This document shows, in pieces, positions 47,301 to 59,300 of a stretch of 64,000 nucleotides of DNA; within the stretch, counting starts at the first letter, position 1; each line of letters begins with the position of its first letter. The notes under the pieces are model-generated. The model had not been told where the DNA came from and made no database searches. It saw only the letters and a program-made list of their open reading frames with translations. The stretch spans positions 11,795,434 through 11,859,433 of the forward strand of contig NC_049992.1 in the NCBI RefSeq assembly GCF_000003815.2. Reading direction: 5' to 3'. The position numbers were made by a program, and so were the translations under genes. The stretch comes from Branchiostoma floridae. Lineage: Eukaryota; Chordata; Leptocardii; Amphioxiformes; Branchiostomatidae.

Positions 47301-50300
47301 GAAAATATCTATCTTTGTAATTGTTATAGTTCTCAATATACCACAGTATTGTTTTTCACAAAGAGTTGTAGAAAAATGTGTAAAAAAATTAGAATTTGTC
47401 TTAAATTGATTGTCAAATCAGCAACAAGCTTCCTGCAACATGACTGTGTCAAGGCAAATCTAAGTAGTTGTATTTTTCATACACATACTGAGTCCTGTCA
47501 TATACAGGTTTTGCAGCTTCAGCCAACTCATTCAAAATTTTGAACGTTGTGTCCTCATCTGTGTCACACAACAAACCCATGAACGTATCCCTGCTTGGCA
47601 AGAGATAGAAGGCCGCCTGTATCGCCTTCCGTACAAACCAGCCGTGGTAGTGAGAAACGGTGGAAGAGTAGCTGTCGTACGCGATGGTAACAATTTTATC
47701 TCCGGGTTCACTCTTCTTGAGGCCCTCGCAGAAGGCCAGGCTGAAGTTGAGACCTCGATGCAAACGGAGCAAGTTCCTGGTGCCCGACTCTTCGTACACT
47801 TTCTCGTTTATGATGTGATTGTCAGTTTCGAACTTGACCATTGATGACAAGGTCTTGTACTCCTGGCCGTCAGGTCCTTCCAGGTAGCCTGTCAGGTAGT
47901 TTATTTTGTTCTGGGCTTCAGAAGTGACGAAGGTGAACAGTGTTCCCATCATGGTGAAAAACCTGACGGACAAAATGGTGACAAGATTAGCTAATGCAAA
48001 GGAGAAACTTTATCTTAGCATTTTATTCTTGTATTACAGTACTCGAGGCCAGAAGGACTCGCCTTAAGCAAGCAAGTAAGCAATTACAGTACATGTATTT
48101 GACTTAGAGCTGGTAACTCCCTGCAATTTGATGCTTCAGGGTGAGGATGAACAATGGTTAAAGAGGTTAAAGAACAATGATATGTTTATACACTGTTCAT
48201 ACCCCATGTAAGTTTACAGTGCCATTCAATTCTTATTTATGGGTTAAAACTGTGATGTTTTCTGTAAAGCAGAAACCTAGAAACGTATCCTATACTAGGC
48301 TAGAATACAGTGCAGCACATGATTTAAGCATCAGTTAGAAAGAAATCTAACTTATGGAGCCAGGGCTCGAAATACTGGGTGCATGTGCACCCAGGTGCAC
48401 CCAAAATTGGACATGTGCACCCAATCTTTTTTCTGTGGGTGCACAGGGTGCACCCAAATATTTTCTTAGGTTTGTGTATGTAAAGATATCAAAGTATACT
48501 AGTATACATCATATTCTTGACATCTAAGTGTTAGAAAGATAATAAAAATGTCTATCATGGTACTTGTTTAAGAATTTGATAGCTTGTAACTTAGTTTTAT
48601 TACTAGCCTAAGGTTATTACTTCAATTTATTAAATAAGTGGTGCACCCAAAAATTTTTTGGTGCACCCAATTTCTTAAGCTGGGTGCACCAGTGCACCTA
48701 ATCCCAAAAATGAATTTCGAGCCCTGGGAGCTGTTCTGATCAAAGGAATTACAAATGTATAAATGTTCTATACACACTTTCTGAAGAAAAACTGTAGCAC
48801 CCAACTTACTTCATGAGCTCCAAGTTGGTATCTATGTATCTGGCCATGTCTATTTCCCCATCCTTTGTCAGGATGTTCTTGAAACTGTCCACCAGACGAG
48901 ACAAAGAGAAGTGATCTGGGTTATTCTTATAGCAGCCTGGAGGGGAGTCATCATTGTTGTTGGTGTCTTGTTGTTCAGTCTTCTGTTGTGAATCATTCTG
49001 AAATGAAACAACATGGAGGATTGGTTTATGATAAAGGGTGTAAGAAAATTTTGATTGAAATTTTGAGGGAATTATACATGCAGTTAAGTCTTCTATTTCA
49101 TGTTCTAATTTACCAAAGGGTGATTAGGGTTAGCATGGTTAGGAGTTACAAATGCAGGGTGTGTTATAATCTGTCATAAGTGAGGTTCTGCATGGGGGGT
49201 CCTGACAACGCTTTACGCTAAATTCGGGACGGTCGGCAACGCTTTACGTTAAATTATGAAGGCCGGCAACGTTTTACGCTAAATTCAGAAAGACTGGCAA
49301 CGGTTTACGCTAAATTCTGGAAGGCTGGCAACACTCGACGGATTGTCATTTTTACTCTCTGAAACACTACTTTTTTCATTTTGAAGGGAAATTTTCGCTG
49401 GCATACAATGCTAAGTTAAATTGCATATCTAATTAAGATTCTCAAGGGTTCAGGTTCAGCGTAAGCTTTTGAGGGTGACGCCACCCAACATATTTTTGCC
49501 ATGTCAAGCGCCGAAGGCGTCGCAAGGAAAGTCCAGGAAAATTTTTTAATCCTGACCTCCTGAAACGCCATTTCTTTAGTTTTTTCTAGGCGAAATTATG
49601 CTGGCTAATATATAAAGCTAAGTTAAATGACATTTCTATCAGCAAAAAAGGTGTTTGAGGTTGACACGTCAAATCCCCCAACATATTTGCAGCATTTTGA
49701 GGGCGGCGCAAGGGAAGACCATGAATATTTTGAAATCTTGACCCTCTAAAATGATATTTCCTGCATTTTGATGGGCAAATTTTGCTGGTAGACTGAGATA
49801 ACTTCAATGACATTTCTATTAGCAAAAAAGGTTTGTTAAGGCGAGACCACGATACATATTTTACCAAGTCGATGACCGAAGGTGAAGACAAGAGAGGTCC
49901 GGTGAAATTTTGAAATGTTGACCCTCTTTAAAATGATATTTCCTGCATTTTGATGGGCAAATTTTGCTGGCAGACTTGGCTAACTTCAATGACATTTCTA
50001 TTTGCAAAAAAGGTCTTTGAGTTTTGACACATGCCCCAACATATTCATTTCGAAAGGCATCGCAAGGGAGGACCATGAAAATTTTGAAATCTTGAATCTC
50101 TAAAATGATACATTGTATTTCTTGCATTTTCACTGGCAAATTTTACTGGCAGACTAAGCTTGCTAACTTTAATTACATTTCTATTAGCAAAAAAAGGTTT
50201 TTGAGGGAGAGGCCCCCCTATGTATATTTTTACCATGTCGATGAGCGAAGGTAAAAGGAGTAGCAAGGGAGGCGAAATTTTGAAATCTTGATCCTCTGAA

Positions 50301-53300
50301 ACGCAATTTCCTGTGTTTTTGAGGGGCTAAATTTACTGGTAGACTACGCTTCAACTTACGAAATTTATGAGGCCAGGCTACGATTTACGGGTAATTTTTA
50401 GGCCAGATTACGCTTAACGTGAAATTTTTAGGCTCAATTACGCTTTACGTGAAATACACTGGCTACGATTTACGGTAAATTTTCCTTCATCACAACGAAT
50501 TACGTGAAATAAAATAGCTTTGCTACGAATTACGGGAAATTAAAAGGCCTGCCTACATCTTACGGAAAAGAGCATGCAGACCCTCATAAGTGCCTGTTAA
50601 ATCAGCGTCCTACAAGGTGTTGAAAAGGTAAAAACAGGAGAAAGGCATTGTCCATCATGTGTTTGAATATCAGTGTCATGGTACTCACTGAAAGATTTCT
50701 GGGTTGTTTGAAAGTGGATTATATGATTGATTATGCAACATTGACAGATACCCCATGTTCTTTTAAGTTCTTATCAATACATGTACTTGATCACCTTGCA
50801 ATCAAAACATAGAATTTGTGGACTGCAAATACTGCTTTTATTATTAAAAATAAAATCATCCATATGGCTTTTTCATTCATGATTGAATAATGTTGAATTT
50901 ATGTCAATCAAACAAAATTGTGATCAGGGATTTTGATTAGTTTCGATGCAAAATCACGTTTAATAACGGAAGTTTAAGAATGAGGCATTACCTCTGAACC
51001 TGTCCAAACATATTTTCCATTTCTGAAAGGGTAGTTCTCAATGTCCTCCCCATTTAAAATTCTCTCTACTTGTTCCAGCCAAGCTATTTCTTCATCAGTG
51101 GGTTCCTGCCCCTCCCCACCATCCTGGCCAATGGTATCACCCTGTGGCAAACTTTGGAAACCAGAACCTTCCAAAACCTTTTCTCCCTTTCTGTGGTTAT
51201 CTCCCATTCTGTGGTTAGTAAGATGGTGCAGAAATGAGTTTTGTTTGTCGCCTTTAACCTTGACTTTAAGATCGGCGGTCACATGGGTCATGGGTGCCTT
51301 TTTGTTTGGTTTGTGCCATCCAGCTTCAACTTTGATGGAGCCTTTGTCTCCTCCCTTCATAATGGCACGACCCTCTATGTCATATTGCTGGTTGTTGATG
51401 TGGACCTGCCCCTTGCCTCCCCAACTTTGGATTGTTTCATCTTCTTGGAGTCCAGTCCATTCATCTAAATTGTGACGAGAAAAATGGAAGATCAGTTCTA
51501 ACTCTAAACTTGTAAAATCAGAATAAAGTCAGTGGATAGGAATGAATTGTGATACTGATATTTTATTGATTGACTGTGCAGTGTCATGCCATGGTTAAAA
51601 CATTTACCAGTATCATGAATCAATGATATGTACTAGTACTAGTATTATATTTCTAAACAGTAGCACTTGGCAACAATGCCATCTAGTGACCAGCAACAGT
51701 ACTGCAGAAGTTACCATATACAATCTTTAGATTTAAATTTGTTGCTGTTGCATACTAACGTACGAGATGAATAAATATTAACGACGAAAAGTAACCCTTA
51801 AGAAAAAGAAGGCAAAACCATGCATTGTTGTCTCGACCAGTAACATGAACCTTGGCTGGTGACAAGATGTTGGCCAGTTACCAAGATACATGTATTAAGG
51901 TCTCATTGATTCTTCTTCCCATAGACTTCTATGTTATAATTCGTGGTTTAAATGGCAGCGTTCATAATGAAGCTATGTGAAATTTCAGCAGATTTTTCAT
52001 TCTATATCGAGCACATTTACCCTATATCGTGGGAAAAAATTGCCAACGTAAACTAAGCATTGGAACTTTTTTTATAGCAATTACAAACTACGATTAGTCA
52101 ATCCCCAAAAAAGGCACGTTTTCGCTGCTAGTGTACAACCGCACCACTCAGAACCCGCAACTGTGTACCTCCGACCTAGCGCGCGGCTGCAAAACTTTAC
52201 CTGCTAATTTCTCCAGTTACAAACAAGCTTTCACCAATCTCACTTTTGAGATCAGTTCCGCTGGCTGAAAGGGAATTTCTCACCGCTAAAAACATGCGTC
52301 CGTGCAGCCGTTTATTTTTTGGCTCGGATCTCTTTTAGGGTACCCACTCAGAGTAATACATCAATGAGACCCTAAACAAATTTGCCCTACTAGGTTTGTT
52401 GTTGTAGAGTGTAGACATTACCCCATGTATAAAACCACACTTTAAATGTGTTTTTGTTGCCATGTAATAGCTGAGCCTCTGCCACACAAACAAGATCAAA
52501 TAATAGCAAAATTTGTTACAATCCAATTCCATGCTTTTGTTTGTATCCTGAATAAGATGGCTCCAAGAGGATTACTTTGCACAGGCTGCTGGGTCAGGTG
52601 TCTTTGAATTATTCATGTCACAAACAAAGGAACAGACACAGGTTGTCTCAGATCCTCCTTGGGGCGAGACGTGACCTACTTGTAGATGCAATCTGTCTCT
52701 TGGTAACGAATTATATACTAAACAGCAAATAGTTGAAGTTAATTGAGATTCTTTGGTAGAACGAATTCTAGTGTGAAATTAGAAGTCTTTTTGTCTCCAC
52801 AAATGGACTACTTTGTCATCATGTAGAAAGTACATCAAAATTGCATTTCTCACAATGCCTGCTTCAGTTTTCTACCACATGCAATCATGATCATGCATGC
52901 TTTAACTAAAGTTTTTAAAGGGGTACAGAGCAATTTCTCCTGTGTTTATACTGTGATGCAACATGTGATAAAGCATTGCAGAATTGACAAAACTTTTGTT
53001 CATTTTGAGGTTTTAAACCTCCCCTTTAAGCTACAAATTAGTACAATAACATACTTTCAAGTCTCAGAATCAGTGAGACAGTTTGACAAAAACAAGTTTT
53101 CTATCATGTCGTAATGTCAGAAATTTTACCCCACCAGGTTTGAGTGGGTTAAAATTTAACCAGTTCAAGGTTGATAAAGGTCAGTTATTGTTTGTGAAGC
53201 CACAGGGCCCTATTGGTACATTGTGCATACATGTCCTTGAATGGTTAATATAACCAGCTGGGGACACTCCGTCATGTTTTGACAAGACAATTCCAACCTT

Positions 53301-56300
53301 TCCAAATCGTTCTAAAAATGTATAAGAATAGACATTCTCTCTACAAATGGTAATGAAGCAGTATTAGATGGAAACTGAAAGACAATGGCTAAAATCAAGA
53401 TGCTATGATAGTAAATTGTGCTGATGGCTGTTTCTTTTTTTGATATCAGTGGGAAGACTGTCCTTGGCACTGCTTTATAGGACAATCCTTCGATAGCAAA
53501 TTGTATCTGTCAACAAAACAATCAGATCATGAAGGTCTTTGGTGACCGCTAAAATAACACCCCACAAAACAACAAGGTTATGCTCCATTGTGGTGTAGTC
53601 TCATGTTTTGTTTTGCCCCCAGAAAGAGGAAGTTCACACTGCCTAGTCAGCAAATGTCCAGCTTGTTTACAGCCGATTGCGACATTCCAGACCAGTCTTT
53701 CTTGGCATGGTTACAGACAACATGACATGGTGAAAGACTCTTCACAATAATGAAGGATTATATTCATGTTTACTTTGGCCTATCTAAAAGGGACGGGTCA
53801 GTGAAAAACAACAAGATTTGCCTAGTTTCTTACCTCTCTTCAGGGAAGAAAGCCTTCCAGAATACAGCCCAAGCAGCAAGAAAGTCAAGCACAAGCAAAC
53901 AGTGATTGAAATCACGATCTTTGTAGATCCCTTATTCATCTTGTTCTTCTAGTGTAGGCTGGAGCTATCAAAGCTAAACTACTTCTGTGTCTAAGTCTTA
54001 TGTTGAGTCACTATCTCATGGTGCACTCCTTTGTCGGTGGGGAATAGCCTTCACGTGCACAAAGGCTGATACTGCAAATGACACTGGGTGAATGTCCAAA
54101 AGTTCAACCTCTGACCCCAATTTAGACTATACCACTGCGGTTGCCAAGGGGGATGCATCTTAAAATGGTTTGAATAAAAATTGGGACTGTTTGACTTTGA
54201 AAAGTATTTTGTCCAAAATATGTAATTCAGATTAATCAGAAACCTGAAAATAAACAAAAAAGGCCTTTATCCTTGGTCAGACTCTGTCTTTAATTACTTT
54301 TTAAGTTGATCATTATTCAAGTCAAAGACATGATGATTGCATACCTGTCACTTGAGATGCAATTATCTAAATTGACCGTCCAGATGAATGTCTTAAGTAC
54401 ATATTTGACTTGTGTCCTGTGTTAGTTTTAGGGTAAATATGAACATTCTGTGTGTGTACTTGGTATGCAAAACTTTTGGTGAATTAAAGCAACGCAGAAC
54501 AAATCCTTCATGCAGGCCAGAGCAATACTTGTATTTTAAACAATGTACATCAAAGTATACTAGCAATACAAAAAAAACAGTAACATCTTACTGTACTGAA
54601 GCAAGGGCATTATATAATGTCCTTGGTTGAACTTTGCTTTTTTTTGCCTTGACACCCCTTTCAATGAAATGTTGAAGTCTATTTTATCTAAACATTTATG
54701 CAAACAAGTTCACCGACCAGTAGGATACAATGTAGCCTGCAATAAAGCACATTTAAAGTCACCTTTATGACCTTTTCCTCTATGACCTTGAAAGTCCAAT
54801 ATCTGTTGTATAGTCTAATGTCAACTGTTTGCAACTTTGCGTACATGTTTGTTCAATGCAAATTGATGATGCAATCTGGTTACTACTGGGTATACTAGTA
54901 GGTTATAGCATGTCCATCTCAACTCACCAAAGCAGTGCAGCTTTACAGTTTACCTGTGACGTTTGAGGAATTAGGTTTTGCTACTAATAGAGGAATTGTG
55001 TCTATGACCACCTGATCTGCAGAGAACACTGGATCCAGTGTTCTCTGCAACATGACAATCCTCACCCCTTGCAGCAATGTGAAGATTGTACACACTATAT
55101 AGTATATGTTGCACCATTTAGCTATAGACTCACTCTTGACATTCAATAAGACTTGTTGTTATTTGGGTTAAGATTTGATGAAACCTAAGCAGAACGAGGA
55201 AATCATTCTTGGCAGATTTCTTTTCGAGTAATAATTGAAGTAGTAGTACATGCACATGTGTTGCAGCCATGATTAAATTCCCATGCAGGTTACTTGTAAG
55301 TTGTAGTGTATATTCTCTGCATGTAGAACATTTCTCAATATCAAGGCCATTAGTACTAGTACCTGGTGAACTTTGAATTATTGGGGAGCACAGCAGGGAA
55401 AGTTTACATGTCATTTTAAATGATATGCTGCATTCACAATGAGAGAACAGTTAAGTTCATTAGCAACCCATCAAATTCATGTTCACATTATTTCCCTACC
55501 CTCAGCTCAAAACTATTGTTTCTTCTTTTTCATGTGGTGGCCAACAGGGGCAGGGCAAGGTATGTTTGTAAATCTTATTTGAATTTCCATCATCATCCTT
55601 AAGATATATGTTGATGATACTGTTTCGATAACTTTCGATTGTATAGCACTTGACTGGAATCAAAGTGTTCATGTGTTTGATAGAGTAAAAAATATGATGA
55701 TGATGATGAAGTGTTCAAACGTTTCTATGAAATCTCAAATACTGTGAGTTTAGCAACTTTTCTTTTACTGTTCAATTCATGATATCTTGTTAGGTTACAT
55801 GTTGTAGTGATGCCATGATGCATATCTGTGTATGTATGATTTGAGTAGACAAAATGTTGATACCATTGGTCTCAATGTCATTTCCAGATGTTGGGAGAAG
55901 TTGCATTCTGGTTAGCATTGGTGGCAAGAACATCATGTTGGACTGTGGCATGCACATGGGGTACAATGATGAGGTAATCCAAATGAAAGCTGTTCTTTTT
56001 TTCACCAATGCATGCGTGGTGTCTTGAACACCTGTCAATTACTAGGTTTACCTTATGAATTGTAAGCATTTCTCAACTTTAAATTAAAGTGTTGAGTTGG
56101 CAAAGAACAAGAAAAAGTCATGCCCTTGAGTATCAGACTTGTGTTTAAAAATTGATGCACATGTATATACTGAATATTACCAGCTGCTGCTGCACCTGAT
56201 TCCTGAAAAAGTGGACAGGTGTGTTACGTTGAAGGGTGGTTATATCTGTGTTTTTTGTTTTGTTTTCAGCTTTATGGATACAATGACTTTTTGATTTGTT

Positions 56301-59300
56301 CTTCCCCCACAGAGGCGGTTTCCAGACTTCACATACATCACCCAGTCTGGGACTCTCAATGACCACCTGGACTGTGTCATCATCAGGTAAATGTAGTTCA
56401 GAAAGTATGGTTTTTCGAAATTGTTCCTTTCCTTACATACTTGTAGCAAATTGTATTGTTTCCAGTTGATGTTCATGTGTTCAATTGTAACTGGACTGTT
56501 GACCAACTTGCACTGTATGTAACTCAGCTGTAGCAGCATTTTTGCACTTGGAAGAAAAACATGTGTTTTTTTACTGTCATATAGCATGGTGAATTGAAAA
56601 TGACAAATATGTATTTTTCCCCAGCCACTTCCACCTTGACCACTGTGGTTGCCTGCCCTACATGACAGAGATGGTCGGGTATGATGGTCCCATCTACATG
56701 ACTCACCCAACCAAGGCTATCTGTCCTATCCTTCTGGTCAGTCACATGCCCTTGTAGCGTCTACATTACAACATGGTGTAGAAAATGAGGAACACAAAGA
56801 TGTCCATACTCTTTGAATGATTGATTACAAAATCAAATGTATCCTGCAAATGGGATAGGCTGTTCAATGTTCAAATGGCTGGTCCTTTTTCGGATAAGGT
56901 ATCAACTATAGAATGGATGTTTCCATAAGCATTGAATAGCTGTTCCCCACAATATCATGTCCCAACCACCTTGCTTGTTACATGCTTGTAATCTTCTAGC
57001 TGTGTTAGACTCTGCCAACAAATTGACAACCTTTAGAAATCTCTACAGATTTGATTTTAAATTTGCATTTTTATTATCCGTGTGCCAAATTCCTGCTTTT
57101 CTATAATCTGACTTTTTTCTGCACTGTTTACAGGAGGACTACAGGAAAATTACTGTGGACAGGAAAGGAGAAAGTCAAGCCAACTTCTTCACTTCACAGG
57201 TTTGCTGTGTTACTATGTTACACATAACGCATAGACAAATGTACAAGACATAGCGTACATGTACAAGGCATAGACAAGTGTACCTCTCCTTCTGATTGGC
57301 TAATGTCCTGTGTGCCTCTCCTTCTGATTGGCTATTAAATGTCCTGTGTGCCTCCCCTTCTGAGTGTCCTCTTATTCTGATTGGTCAATGACTTAACGTT
57401 ATTGTTCACCACTTGACATCACTTATCTCTTCTTCTGATTGGTCAATGTCACATGTATCTCTCATTCTGATTGGTCAATGTCATTATTCCCCACTTGTGG
57501 CAATTCTATGATGTTACGTTGTCATATCCGATATGAACTGGGGCTTCTGATTGCCCAATGCCATACGTCACGAATATGACCCTTCAGATCAGCCCCCACT
57601 CCTTGATCTCCTGGATCATCTGCACAAGATCTGGGCTTGGAGGCGTTGCGCGTGTGAAACGGTAGATAAGGCCGTGCAGACAGTCGGCTTTGAAATCTGC
57701 CTTCAACTGCTCCAGTGTGTAGCTCTGCAGGCCCGACGGTACTAGAATGACATCACCTGTAAGTTAGAAACTTAGAACACAAGGCTGAGCACCTAGTATG
57801 ACATCAACGCATTGATCTTTCCCTTTGCCAACAAGGCCATGTTTTGTAGTCGTTTGTCCATATTTTTGTGTCTGTGAATGTTTGTGATGATGTGAGACTG
57901 TCAAAGAAAATAACTCCAAGAAGGTGGCAGATCATCATCATTCTTGGTATGTAGGTGGCCTATAGCTAATATATACTAAGTACATGTATGAGTGAATGTT
58001 GTAAGGCATGAAAGGCAGGAATTTTCACAATAGCCATCATTGAAGATGTGACATACATATTTCAAACAACCTGTGTTATTTGGATAGAAAGGCTGAGCAG
58101 TTCATATGATTTATGCAAATGAGGACCTTATTTGCATTATTGATAAGCTAATTCCGGTACATAATTCGGCAAGATAAGAACTCTAGTTCTTTTTCTTTTA
58201 GTGAGTTGAGTGTCATTAAAACGATACAACAACAAATTTGAAATAAAAAGAACACAGTATCCAGTTGAAGTGTAATTTACTGTGAAATGTGTACGCTGAT
58301 AATGATGGTTCTCACCGTCTGGACCCAAGGTCTCCTGCAGCTTGTGGTGATAGTGGGCCAAGATAGCGTCCCTGTCATTGTGGAAGACATCCCAACTCGT
58401 GTTGCAAAGAAACAGGATAGTCAGGTCATAGGTTGGCACCGCATACATCGTAGTCTGCCAGTCCACAAGCTTTGCGTCAGCGGGCACGTCTCCATTGTGC
58501 TGTGTTTCGGGTAAAGATGGCAGCAATCATAAATCATCTTGCAAAACAATTGAAGAAAACAAACGAAACAGACCAAGACATCTTGATTGTGATTATGACC
58601 CTGTAATGTTTACTGTTGAGCAAGAAAAGGGAAAAAAGTGTCATGATGTCATACCTTAATCATGATGTTATTGGCGTAACAATCTGCATGGCAAAGCACC
58701 TTAAGCCTGGAGTCATCCTTCAAGATAGCCCGGAGATCTAACTTCCTCAGACTGGCAACAAGGTCTGTCTGGTCAGGAAAAGCTGCGGCGAAGTCCTTCA
58801 CGAAGGTCTGGTGCTGGTTGGTCATTATGTTCATCACTGATGTAATGTCTGACCGGGTCACAATCCAGCCGTACGTCTCGGGAAGGGGTTTTCCTGACCG
58901 GAGCTCCAGTCGATGTGACAGCCCGTGCAGCTGCGCCAGGGCCGCAACTATAGGCATCATCTCCTCACGGCTCAGAGGTTGGCCGTTGGCCTTGATTGAG
59001 AAGCCCTGAGTTTTCAGGTTCTCCATAACCCTGACGGACATCATGGAGCTCGGGTCTGTGGCGGCAAAGTAGCATTTCGGGGAGAAGAAGGAATCATCTG
59101 GAGCTTTGTTTTCATCCTTTTCATTGGCTGATGTAGGTTCGCGCTCTGTGCTTGGGATTGCCACAGATAGAAGATCAGGGACAGCGTCGGAGTAAAACTG
59201 AGTTTCAATCTTCTCGATGTTGATATGATATTCCTTCGGCCACTCTTTCATTATTGTGAGTGGGCGCTGGAAATCCGTCAGTTTAGCGACGAGACTGTAG

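Noticed and set aside
49586..50266. Repeated peptide-like frames on the - strand
   Set aside because: They follow the tandem units of a non-coding transposon; the unit length is not a multiple of three, so no repeat protein is maintained.
49200..50580. CRISPR-like spaced repeats
   Set aside because: Repeat units are diverged, lie inside TIRs with a target duplication, and the host is eukaryotic.
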